From assembly GCA_023391005.1 (NCBI GenBank), contig JAEWBS010000066.1:1-39271 (forward strand): a DNA stretch of 39,271 nt. Reading direction: 5' to 3'. The translations under genes were made by a program, and so were the position numbers. Below the pieces are notes generated by a model, which was not told the origin of the DNA, searched no databases, and saw only the letters and a list, made by a program, of their open reading frames with translations. The DNA is from Bacillota bacterium. Lineage in GTDB: Bacteria; Bacillota; Clostridia; Oscillospirales; Ruminococcaceae. Position 1 is the first letter of the stretch. Every line of letters starts with the position of its first letter. Positions 7,766 to 14,512 of this stretch are shown here, in pieces.

Positions 7766-8875
7766 CTAGCGGTAAATCACATATCGGTTGCGTCCGGTGT
7801 TTTTGGCGGTATACAGCGCGATATCCGCCCTGTGGTACAAGCTGTCGAACGTATCCTGCATATCGATCGACAGAATTAAGCCCACCGACGCGTGCAGCGG
7901 CATGCTCCGATCTCTGCCCATCTGCGTGACCCCTTCAAGCAGCCGCTCCAATATCGCCGGAAGCGCTCCGTCGCCAGCAATATCGGTCAAGAGAAAAATG
8001 TATTCATCGCCGCCCAGCCGCCCGACAATGTCGCTGCCCCGCAGCGTCTTTTGCAGGATAGCCGCGACGCCGACCAGCACCTCGTCGCCCGCCTGATGGC
8101 CATAGGTGTCGTTGATCGATTTAAAATGATCGAGATCGAGAATACCCAGCGCCGGATAACGCCCCAGCTCCCAGCATTTTTCAAGCTGCAACACGGCCAG
8201 CTCAATAAACGCCGCACGGTTATAGAGCCCTGTCAGCGGGTCCTTTTGCACCTGTGCGCGCAGCTCGTACTGCGCCTTCTGGTACGAAACGAGCGCGTCG
8301 TCGCGCTTGCGGTCGCTGATCATGCCGCCGACAATGCGGTAGTTGACATAAAAATGCGCCATCAGCGAGATCGCATAGTGGCACAGACAGCTGAAAACAG
8401 CGCGCGACGCCACCTCAGGCAGTTTGGTCTTATAGGATATGACACAAAACAGCAAACCCGCCAGCAGTGTATAAAGCGCCATGCGTAAAAATTTGTCTAT
8501 AAAAAAAATAGGCAGGATGACCAATAGCAGGTTAAAAATCGACGAAGTCTGATCATGCTGTGGAATGGCCATTATAATGCCAAAACCGTACAAAATCGTC
8601 ATCAGCAGATACGCGCCGAGCGTGCTGTTCCTTTTCAAAAAAAGTAGGCGTTCATACGCCAAAGCCAACGCGGCCAACGACACGGCGGTCGCAAAATAAA
8701 TCATGCGGTATATTTCAAGAAACGGCAGTATAAACGAAGCGGCCACAAAAAATGACATCATAACAATTGCCATTTTAAGAATGTGACTAATCGTCTCGCG
8801 ATTGGTGGTTAAAATCGCCTTTTGGCAGATAATATACTCTGCATAAGGATGTCCATAGTATTGAAGCGGTTGCAT
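7766..8875 (-). CDS. Membrane-bound GGDEF diguanylate cyclase with I-site
   Basis: A 369-residue protein. The N-terminal ~190 residues contain about five or six hydrophobic segments (from about residue 30), followed by a linker helix and a GGDEF domain at about 205-365. The active-site motif is GGDEY (288-292), a Tyr variant of GGDEF, preceded at the correct distance by RGSD (279-282), a canonical inhibitory I-site; the cyclase at 2017-3696 lacks one. FKSINDTYGHQAGDE and DIALYTAKNTGRNR are typical. AGGGGGAA precedes the ATG at 8875, and the gene ends with TAG. It is divergent from the DtxR-type regulator across an AT-rich gap. It is predicted to make cyclic di-GMP; the input signal is unknown. 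Confidence 0.92.
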   Translation of the reverse strand: MQPLQYYGHPYAEYIICQKAILTTNRETISHILKMAIVMMSFFVAASFILPFLEIYRMIYFATAVSLAALALAYERLLFLKRNSTLGAYLLMTILYGFGIIMAIPQHDQTSSIFNLLLVILPIFFIDKFLRMALYTLLAGLLFCVISYKTKLPEVASRAVFSCLCHYAISLMAHFYVNYRIVGGMISDRKRDDALVSYQKAQYELRAQVQKDPLTGLYNRAAFIELAVLQLEKCWELGRYPALGILDLDHFKSINDTYGHQAGDEVLVGVAAILQKTLRGSDIVGRLGGDEYIFLLTDIAGDGALPAILERLLEGVTQMGRDRSMPLHASVGLILSIDMQDTFDSLYHRADIALYTAKNTGRNRYVIYR

Positions 8876-8963
8876 ACAATTCCCCCTGTTGCTGCAAGCG
8901 GAATACCATTCTGTAAAATAATGTTGAACTATTTATTATTATACTATACTATATTAATAAAAG

Positions 8964-8978
8964 CGAAAACAATTCTCA
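8964..8978 (-). promoter_or_regulatory. Fur-type 7-1-7 operator candidate
   Basis: On the minus strand this reads TGAGAATTGTTTTCG, about 10 of 14 matches to the Fur 7-1-7 consensus TGATAATnATTATCA. It shares the nine bases TTTGAGAAT with the site at 10946-10960. It lies between the diguanylate cyclase and the DtxR-type regulator, upstream of both. The surrounding gap (8876-9072) is AT-rich and contains the start signals of both genes. Confidence 0.4.
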
Positions 8979-9017
8979 AACATAAATTGAAAAAGAAATG
9001 ACAAAGCGCCTACAAAC

Positions 9018-9046
9018 TTGAAAAAACCGGCGAATTTTAATATAAT
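9018..9046 (+). promoter_or_regulatory. Promoter of the DtxR-type regulator
   Basis: TTGAAA (9018-9023) and TATAAT (9041-9046) are separated by 17 bases, about 27 bases upstream of the ATG at 9073. Near-perfect housekeeping sigma factor match. Confidence 0.85.
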
Positions 9047-9072
9047 AAATAAAAACGAACGGAGCTGATGAA

Positions 9073-9447
9073 ATGGTTATACACGCCTCTGCCGAGGACT
9101 ATCTCGAGGTGATACTGATTTTAACCGAGCGACTCGGATTGGTGCGCTCCATCGATATTGTTAATGAACTGGGCTATTCAAAACCCAGTATCAGTGTCGC
9201 GATGAAAAAGCTGCGCGAAAACGGCTATATTGAAATGGATAACGAGGGCTATATCAGCCTTTTGACGCCCGGCATGGAGATTGCCCAGCGCATCTACCGC
9301 CGACACAAGTTGCTTAAAAGCTTTTTGATCGGACTTGGCGTCGATGAAGCCGTCGCCGCCGAGGATGCCTGCAAAATTGAACACTGCATCAGCGACGAAA
9401 CCTTTGAAAAGCTGGCCGAGCATGTCGAGCGGGATACCGCGCCCTGA
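9073..9447 (+). CDS. DtxR/MntR-family metal-dependent transcriptional repressor
   Basis: A 124-residue protein with an N-terminal winged helix (about 5-65) and the metal-binding dimerisation domain (about 68-120); it lacks the C-terminal SH3-like domain, as MntR does. Ligand positions align as D9 and E12, H78, C100, E103 and H104. D9 corresponds to the manganese-type residue (D8 of B. subtilis MntR, where DtxR has Met10), whereas C100 corresponds to the iron-type Cys102 of DtxR (MntR has Glu). Metal choice is therefore unclear from sequence. GGAG lies 8 bases before the ATG, with a consensus promoter upstream. It probably controls metal uptake genes such as the ZnuA-like cluster 2 kb downstream, but that is inference. 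Confidence 0.9.
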   Translation: MVIHASAEDYLEVILILTERLGLVRSIDIVNELGYSKPSISVAMKKLRENGYIEMDNEGYISLLTPGMEIAQRIYRRHKLLKSFLIGLGVDEAVAAEDACKIEHCISDETFEKLAEHVERDTAP

Positions 9448-9487
9448 CCGATGCGCGGCGCGGCAACAACCGCCCGGCTCTTAAAAG

Positions 9488-9516
9488 CAAAAGCCCCCGG
9501 TGAGGGGGGCTTTTGT
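9488..9516. terminator. Bidirectional terminator between convergent genes
   Basis: The hairpin CAAAAGCCCCC-GGTGA-GGGGGGCTTTTG (9488-9515) has A/T runs on both sides, between the DtxR-type gene (plus) and the holin-like gene (minus). Confidence 0.85.
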
Positions 9517-9569
9517 GTTATTGCAGCCGCGCGCCTTTTGCAGACGGCGGACATTACGGCTGTTAAGGT

Positions 9570-9908
9570 CTATTTATCTTGTGTCTGCCGGTCGCCGACC
9601 ACACGGTTAATCTGGGTGGCCGCATATTGCTGCATGGCGTCAAAGGTGCCTTGGACAAGGCTTTCGAGCACCTGCCGCGTAATAAAGGGCTTTAACAGCG
9701 CCGGCACCATGCCGTAAAGGGCGTTAACCACCCATTCAAACTTTTCTCCGCCCGACTTGGCCGTGTCCTCATAAACACGCTCCGCCTCATCAATCAGTTT
9801 GGCGACGTAGCAGCCGATCTTGGTATTGGTCTGATAATAGATTGAAGCCGCGCCCAACGTAAACAGTGCCAGCCACTTCATCAGCTCGATAGCAGCGTCT
9901 ATGGTCAT
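9570..9908 (-). CDS. Small membrane protein resembling LL-H type phage holins
   Basis: A 112-residue protein from ATG 9908, chosen because GAGGAGG lies 8 bases upstream; a longer frame starting at 9953 has no such site. One hydrophobic segment lies at about residues 8-26 (LMKWLALFTLGAASIYY), followed by a soluble helical part including KLIDEAERVYEDTAKSGGEK. This layout, one N-terminal membrane helix then an acidic helix, a Gly-Gly-Glu-Lys turn and a long C-terminal helix, is like Phage_holin_6_1 (LL-H) proteins. There are no lysis or phage structural genes nearby, so a domesticated or unrelated function is equally possible. It ends with TAG. Confidence 0.65.
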   Translation of the reverse strand: MTIDAAIELMKWLALFTLGAASIYYQTNTKIGCYVAKLIDEAERVYEDTAKSGGEKFEWVVNALYGMVPALLKPFITRQVLESLVQGTFDAMQQYAATQINRVVGDRQTQDK

Positions 9909-10040
9909 ATTGATCGCCTCCTCGTGAGCCATAATATGCCCTTTCATCCGCAACGTTCCAAACGCGGGCCGCTAAGCGGTAAATATTATTTGCACCATTT
10001 GCGGTCTATGCTTCACCGATTCTATCTGGAGGTTTTCGTC

Positions 10041-10454
10041 ATGAAGGTATCCACCAAGGGCCGATACGCGCTCCGCGTCATGATAGACCTTGCCGCCCAC
10101 CCCGAGGGGGCCGTGATCTCTCTGCGCGATATCGCCGAGCGGCAAGGCATTACGCTAAAATATCTTGAGCAGATCATCCCGCTGCTCGCACGCTCGGGAC
10201 TGCTTAAAAGCGTGCGCGGCAGCAACGGCGGCTACCGCCTGACCCGCCCCGCGGCCGCCTATACCGCCGGGGAAATTCTGCGCGCCGTAGAAGGCCTCCT
10301 TGTGCCGGTCGCCTGCCTTGAGAACGAGCCGAATCTCTGCCCCCGCTGCGGCGACTGTAAAACCCTGCCCTTCTGGCAGGGGCTTTCAAAGGTCATCGAC
10401 GGCTATGTCGACGGCGTCACGCTTGAAGACCTGCTGCACGGCACGCCCTTTTAA
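10041..10454 (+). CDS. Rrf2-family transcriptional regulator with a four-cysteine cluster
   Basis: A 137-residue Rrf2-type regulator. The winged helix-turn-helix is at about 1-70 (MKVSTKGRYALRVMIDLA, then SNGGYRL). The C-terminal part carries C92, C100, C103 and C106 (C-x7-C-x2-C-x2-C), comparable in place to the Fe-S ligands of IscR, so iron-sulfur or thiol sensing is likely. The start at 10041 is set by GGAGG 8 bases upstream and by the conserved family N-terminus; the frame continues upstream without support. It is followed by its own terminator. No isc/suf genes are adjacent, so its targets are unknown, though the NifU-like gene at 18 kb is a candidate. Confidence 0.92.
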   Translation: MKVSTKGRYALRVMIDLAAHPEGAVISLRDIAERQGITLKYLEQIIPLLARSGLLKSVRGSNGGYRLTRPAAAYTAGEILRAVEGLLVPVACLENEPNLCPRCGDCKTLPFWQGLSKVIDGYVDGVTLEDLLHGTPF

Positions 10455-10496
10455 GTCTTTGCGCCATAACGGGCGCGTGCATCAATAGTAAACGCT

Positions 10497-10529
10497 GAAC
10501 CTGCGGCATGCATTGCCGCAGGTTTTTTA
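10497..10529 (+). terminator. Intrinsic terminator after the Rrf2 gene
   Basis: An 11-bp stem AACCTGCGGCA (10498-10508) and TGCCGCAGGTT (10513-10523) is followed by TTTTTAT. Confidence 0.92.
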
Positions 10530-10541
10530 TGTCCGGGGCTT

Positions 10542-10812
10542 TATAGCCAACAACTTAGAAAATGGGATTGTCTAGGCGGTCTGCAAACAAATCGGCTTAT
10601 CACTTTAATTGATAACAGCATCTTACTTGTATGCGGTTGCGCTTAAGGATGTCTCCGTATTTGAATAATAAGCTCAACCGCGATATTTTTCGTCTGACCG
10701 CGTTGTCGTCCTTTAGGACACGCGCCAGCCCGCCTGCGTCCTTTGCCTTGCGTGGCACAAAATATCCCCGCCACTCCTGTCACTTACTTTTGTTTGGCTA
10801 TAAAATCTGCAT
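10542..10812 (+). repeat. Interspersed ~270 bp repeat, copy 2
   Basis: Matches the reverse complement of 3719-3987 over nearly its full length. Partial relatives are at 34820-34940 (same orientation as copy 1) and at 31171-31208. It lies between the Rrf2 terminator and the zinc-cluster promoter. The long frame through it (10631-10948) is not supported as a gene. The following stretch, 10813-10903, has no feature I can identify. Confidence 0.85.
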
Positions 10813-10903
10813 CCTATCGATATTGGGGCCCCGCACCGCCCCCATAAAACGCCGCCGCAGTCCGTCGCAAGCGGCACGGCCTATGCGCCTGCCGTATTTT
10901 TTC

Positions 10904-10932
10904 TTGACAAGCAATCCGGGGTATACTATAAT
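10904..10932 (+). promoter_or_regulatory. Consensus promoter of the ZnuA-like cluster
   Basis: TTGACA (10904-10909), a 17-base spacer, and TATAAT (10927-10932): a perfect match to both consensus hexamers. Start of transcription is expected near 10939, about 40 bases before the first gene. Confidence 0.93.
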
Positions 10933-10945
10933 AACTAAGAAAATT

Positions 10946-10960
10946 TGAGAATGAGTTTCA
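10946..10960 (+). promoter_or_regulatory. Fur-family (Fur/Zur) operator candidate over the start of transcription
   Basis: TGAGAATGAGTTTCA matches the 7-1-7 Fur-family pattern TGATAATnATTATCA at 11 of 14 positions and sits in a wider dyad ATTTGA-N9-TCAAAT (10943-10963). Its place just after the -10 element is typical for repression. The genes downstream (His/Cys-rich membrane protein, ZnuA-like lipoprotein) point to zinc or manganese control. Confidence 0.65.
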
Positions 10961-10979
10961 AATCGGCGGTAATATAAAA

Positions 10980-11291
10980 ATGAGACATCAGAGAAACATC
11001 AAAATTCGGATTATTACGGCGCTGGCGCTTTGTGCGTTGGCGCTGGTCGTTGCACTATCGCTCGCCGCGGTGGTTGTTCACGCCGGTCACCACTGCCCGG
11101 GCGTCCAATGCGCCGCCTGCCTGCATATCAGTCAGGCGACGGCAACGCTGCGCGCCCTCGTGGCGACGGGTATTTTTATGCTTTTGGACGCGCTATGCAG
11201 CGTCCGCCCCTGCATTTTCTCCGTCAGCTGCGGCAGCGTGTTATGGGCACAGCGCACGCCGGTGGCGCTGCGCACCCGCATGGACAATTGA
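10980..11291 (+). CDS. Small His/Cys-rich membrane protein of the zinc-regulated cluster
   Basis: A 103-residue protein with a membrane helix at about residues 10-33 and a second hydrophobic stretch at about 58-80. Between them is a dense metal-binding-like segment with H34, H37, H38, C39, C44, C47 and H49 (HAGHHCPGVQCAACLH). Small proteins of this kind, carrying an HxxHxC...C.xC pattern, occur near zinc transporters in Clostridia as far as I recall, but their function is not known to me. The ATG at 10980 has only a weak GGCGG upstream. It is first in the transcript from the Fur-box promoter and precedes the ZnuA-like gene. A metal chaperone or sensor role is inference. Confidence 0.75.
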   Translation: MRHQRNIKIRIITALALCALALVVALSLAAVVVHAGHHCPGVQCAACLHISQATATLRALVATGIFMLLDALCSVRPCIFSVSCGSVLWAQRTPVALRTRMDN

Positions 11292-11369
11292 ACCGCCCTC
11301 TTGCCCGCACGCCCGGCAAAGCCGCGCGTTATAAAAACACACTTTTGACATTACCCTTAGGAGAAAGAT

Positions 11370-12392
11370 ATGAAAAAGCTTTTTTTACTGATATTGGCCG
11401 CCGCCGTTGCGGTTTTTCCGCTTTCGGGCTGCAAGGGCAGCGCCGCGTCTTCGACAGTGGCAGCGCCGGAACAAAACCGGTTGAAAATTGTCACGACCAT
11501 TTTTCCGCAGTATGACTTTGCGCGCGAGATCACAGGCGGCAAGGCTGACATCACCATGCTGCTGCCCCCGGGCGCTGAAAGCCACACCTATGAACCCGCC
11601 CCTCAGGACATCATCGCCATACAAAACTGCGATCTTTTCATCTATGTCGGCGGCGAGAGCGACGTGTGGATCGATGACATCCTCGACTCGATGGGCGACA
11701 AGGCCCCCGAGACCTTAAAGCTGATGGACTGCGTCACCGTCGTTGAAGAGGAGCTCGTCGAGGGTATGGAAAGCGACCATGATCACGACGAGGACCATGA
11801 CGAAGACGAAGATCACGACGAAAACCACCCGGATGAAGACGACCACACGGACGAAGACCATGAGACCGAATACGACGAGCACGTCTGGACCGCCCCCGCA
11901 AACGCCGTTAAGATCGTGCGCAGCATGACCGAGACGATCTCGGGGCTGGACAGCGCTAACGCCGCAGCCTATGCCCAAAACGCCGATGCCTATCTGCAAA
12001 AGCTCACGGCGCTGGACAGCGATTTTGCCGAGGTGGTCAAGACCGCTGCGCGCGATACGATTATCGTGGGCGACCGCTTTCCGTTTCGTTATCTGGCCGA
12101 CGCGTACGGCCTGCGCTACTACGCCGCTTTCTCAGGTTGCAGCAGCGAGACCGAGGCCAGCGCCGCGACCGTCGCCTTCCTGACCGATAAGGTCAAGGCC
12201 GAAAAGATTCCCGCTGTTTTGTATATCGAGTTTTCAAACCACAAGATTGCCGACTCGATCGCTGAGGCTACCGGCGCCAAAACGCTGTTACTGCATTCCG
12301 GTCACAACGTCACAAAAGAAGAGATACAGTCGGCCGGCTATTTAAGCCTGATGCGCCAAAATCTTGAGACGCTCCGGCAGGCGCTTAATTAA
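11370..12392 (+). CDS. znuA: ZnuA-like metal-binding lipoprotein of an ABC transporter
   Basis: A 340-residue solute-binding protein of cluster A-I (ZnuA/TroA/MntC). The lipoprotein signal ends in LSGC with C21 as the lipid-modified residue. Conserved metal ligands include H71 (ESHTYEP) and H170 (DEHVWTAP). Between them lies an exceptionally His/Asp/Glu-rich loop at about residues 135-170, the hallmark of zinc-specific members. TAGGAGAAAG precedes ATG 11370. The permease and ATPase genes (znuB, znuC) that normally accompany it are absent here, so it must work with a transporter encoded elsewhere. Transcription is likely from 10904 under the Fur-type operator. Confidence 0.92.
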   Translation: MKKLFLLILAAAVAVFPLSGCKGSAASSTVAAPEQNRLKIVTTIFPQYDFAREITGGKADITMLLPPGAESHTYEPAPQDIIAIQNCDLFIYVGGESDVWIDDILDSMGDKAPETLKLMDCVTVVEEELVEGMESDHDHDEDHDEDEDHDENHPDEDDHTDEDHETEYDEHVWTAPANAVKIVRSMTETISGLDSANAAAYAQNADAYLQKLTALDSDFAEVVKTAARDTIIVGDRFPFRYLADAYGLRYYAAFSGCSSETEASAATVAFLTDKVKAEKIPAVLYIEFSNHKIADSIAEATGAKTLLLHSGHNVTKEEIQSAGYLSLMRQNLETLRQALN

Positions 12393-12449
12393 ACCGCCGC
12401 CAACCGCTTGTCCGCTTTTATGGCGGCTCGACAAAATTCTCCATAAAAC

Positions 12450-12503
12450 TAAAGCACCCCGCGATATAGTAATGTCAGTATTGACGTATATCAGGGGTGC
12501 TTA
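12450..12503 (+). promoter_or_regulatory. Long interrupted hairpin covering the ribosome binding site of the next gene
   Basis: Nested pairs: TAAAGCACCCC (12450-12460) with GGGGTGCTTA (12494-12503), GATATA (12463-12468) with TATATC (12487-12492), and GTCA (12474-12477) with TGAC (12482-12485). The AGGGGTG that would serve the TTG start at 12507 is in the 3' arm. A TTTTT follows, so it could equally be the terminator of the ZnuA-like gene. Confidence 0.6.
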
Positions 12504-12506
12504 TTT

Positions 12507-13091
12507 TTGAAGATTCAGCTTAAAAACCGCCTGCTTTGCGGGCTGTTGACCGCCGTGTTGATCCTGTTGCCGCTGCCTGACTGCGGCGAAAAGCAGCAGG
12601 ATGATTCGTCGCGCGTGCGCCTTACCACCGAGGTATCCGCATCCGCCGCAGGGGCTGCGTCCAACAAAATATCGGCGCCTGCCGAGGGGGCCGCACCCGC
12701 CAAGGAGTCCGTATCCGATAAGAAATCAGCGTCTGCATCCGATATAATAACCTCGCCCGCGTCGTCAACCGTCGAGGTATCCGCATCCGCCGCAGGGGCT
12801 GTGCCCGACAAGGACACTGTATCCGCCGAGGGAGCCGCACCCTTCAAGGCGTCCGCATGCGATAAAATATCCGCGCCGGTCAACGCAGAGCAAAACGACG
12901 CATCGTCGCAGCCAAGCGCCGCCGTCAGTGCGCCGCCCCACACACAGCAGGTGACGGTTTATGTGACCAATACCGGCAGCAAATACCACCCCAGCGGCTG
13001 CCAATATCTCGCTAAAAGCTGCATCTCCATTGACTTAACGAGCGCCTAGCAGCGCTATGGCCCCTGCTCAAAATGCAGCCCGCCCACATAA
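12507..13091 (+). pseudogene. Secreted Ala/Ser-rich protein with C-terminal zinc-finger-like domain, split by TAG
   Basis: From TTG 12507 the frame encodes an N-terminal signal (LLCGLLTAVLILLPLPDC), a long low-complexity Ala/Ser/Pro region built from a repeated ~145 bp unit (GAGGTATCCGCATCCGCCGC at about 12631 and 12776), and then VYVTNTGSKYHPSGCQYLAKSC. The frame stops at TAG 13047-13049, but continues to TAA 13089-13091 as QRYGPCSKCSPPT. The SKYHxxGCxYL...PCxxC pattern is a recurring C-terminal domain of clostridial secreted proteins, so the CxxC half lies beyond the stop. This looks like a recent nonsense mutation. A terminator follows at 13136. Confidence 0.7.
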
Positions 13092-13134
13092 TTTGATATT
13101 ATCACCCCCCACCCTTCCCGGTCCATTGTTGAAT

Positions 13135-13170
13135 AAGAGCGCCGTTGCTTTCGCAACGGCGCTCTTCTTT
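13135..13170 (+). terminator. Intrinsic terminator
   Basis: A 13-bp stem AGAGCGCCGTTGC (13136-13148) and GCAACGGCGCTCT (13153-13165) with loop TTTC is followed by TCTTT. It ends the transcript of the split gene. The next stretch, 13171-13371, holds no gene I can support. Confidence 0.88.
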
Positions 13171-13371
13171 GATACGTCAAATGCCCCGCTCACATTTGCC
13201 ATTCGATCATACTATCCCACATACCTCTGCCGCACGCCGCGCTGCAACACGGGCCGAAAGCGCAGTCCATGGCAGCACCGTTTTATTGCGTTTTTAATTC
13301 GCGTCGAGGACCTCGCCGCTTGTCGTACGGTTCCGATAGCCTGAGGCCGAATTCCCACGGTTTACGTCCCC

Positions 13372-13593
13372 TCATCTTGGCGGCCGCCGGTACACCGATT
13401 TCAAAAACAATATCAGCCAAGCCGTTATAAAGCAGACCACAAAGCTTGCGGCAAAATACATCGGCAGGTGCAGCATCAACGGCGGATAACTCAAATCGTA
13501 CCCCTCTGCGTTGAGCAGCCTCGGCAGCAGCACCCCGCCGATCGTCACGCCCACACTGACCCCAAAGGCCTGATGCAGCGCTTTGCTCAGCAT
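13372..13593 (-). CDS. Small two-helix membrane protein downstream of serine dehydratase
   Basis: A 73-residue protein with two hydrophobic helices (about 8-25 and 41-66) and a basic C-terminus (KSVYRRPPR), suggesting the C-terminus faces the cytoplasm. GAGGAGGGG precedes the ATG at 13593. It follows sdaAA by about 40 bases on the same strand, so it is probably the third gene of that operon. Family not recognised; a role linked to serine metabolism or transport would be guesswork. Confidence 0.75.
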   Translation of the reverse strand: MLSKALHQAFGVSVGVTIGGVLLPRLLNAEGYDLSYPPLMLHLPMYFAASFVVCFITAWLILFLKSVYRRPPR

Positions 13594-13633
13594 AATAGCA
13601 CCCCTCCTCTACAAACGGCCACGCCGACGGGGG

Positions 13634-14512
13634 TCATGCCTGCTCCGAGAGCTGTTGCGCGAATTTGTGGGCCGCGTCGGTCGCCGCAATGCCGCCCATC
13701 GCCGTCTCACGCAGCTGCATCGGCAGCTGGCGGCCGACGCGGTACATCGCCTCGACCACCTCGTCGGGCGGGATGATGCTGCGCATGCCCGCCAGCGCAA
13801 GATCAGCCGACAGCAGCGCGTTGACGGTCTGAGAGGCGTTGCGCTGCGCGCAGGGCACCTGAACCAGCCCCGCCACCGGGTCGCACACCAGCCCCATCGA
13901 ATTCATCAGCGTCAAGCAAACCGCGTCGAGCGCCTGACGGGGGCTGCCGCCCGCCAGCTCGACCGCCGCAGCACCGGCCATCGCCGCCGCAACGCCGCAC
14001 TCGGCCTGACAGCCGCCCTCGGCCCCCGAGACGGTGGCGTTCTTCATGATGATCGCCCCTACCCCCGCGGCGGTGAGCAGCCCGCAAAGCGTCTGATGCT
14101 GCGAGAGCGAGAGCGCTTCTTTGAGCGTAATCAGCACCGCGGGCACAATGCCGCAAGCCCCCGCCGTCGGGGCCGCGCAGATTTTGCCCATCGCGGCATT
14201 GACCTCGCTGCACGAGAGCGCGTAGGCCATCGCCTTGTTGATCAACCCGCCGCACAGACCGCCGTTTTGTTCGGCGTAACGGTTTTGAGGCGCGCTGATG
14301 CCCGAGATCAGCCCCAGCGCCGTCGGCATCGGCGTCTCAAGCGTGCGCCGGGCCGAAGCCTCCATCACGTCATAGCGCTGCTGCATAAGCGCGAAGATAT
14401 CCTCCTCGGTCTTATCGAGCAGCTTTTTTTCATTTTCCAGAATAATCCGCCAAAGCGGCGCTTTATTTTGCTCGGCCAGTGTCAGCAGCCCCTCAAAATT
14501 GCCGTACATCAA
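13634..14512 (-). CDS. sdaAA: L-serine dehydratase, iron-sulfur dependent, alpha subunit
   Basis: A 292-residue alpha subunit of the two-component [4Fe-4S] L-serine ammonia-lyase (L-serine to pyruvate and ammonia). The cysteine-containing segments typical of the family are visible: GGLCGGLINKAMAYALSCSEVNAAMGKICAAPTAGACGI (positions not copied beyond motif level), QAECGVAAAM, and SMGLVCDPV. Its start overlaps the end of the beta subunit gene by 4 bases (ATGA), indicating translational coupling. Length is as expected for the Gram-positive split enzyme. Confidence 0.95.
   Translation of the reverse strand: MMYGNFEGLLTLAEQNKAPLWRIILENEKKLLDKTEEDIFALMQQRYDVMEASARRTLETPMPTALGLISGISAPQNRYAEQNGGLCGGLINKAMAYALSCSEVNAAMGKICAAPTAGACGIVPAVLITLKEALSLSQHQTLCGLLTAAGVGAIIMKNATVSGAEGGCQAECGVAAAMAGAAAVELAGGSPRQALDAVCLTLMNSMGLVCDPVAGLVQVPCAQRNASQTVNALLSADLALAGMRSIIPPDEVVEAMYRVGRQLPMQLRETAMGGIAATDAAHKFAQQLSEQA

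Noticed and set aside
10631..10948. 105-codon frame; similar frame at 3693-3881 on the minus strand
   Set aside because: Both are products of the interspersed repeat; they carry no consistent start signal and the frames diverge between copies.
1122..13049. Stop-codon reassignment or pyrrolysine insertion at in-frame TAG/TGA
   Set aside because: TAG ends intact genes (both diguanylate cyclases, the holin-like and DUF6809 genes) and TGA ends others; independent decay fits better.
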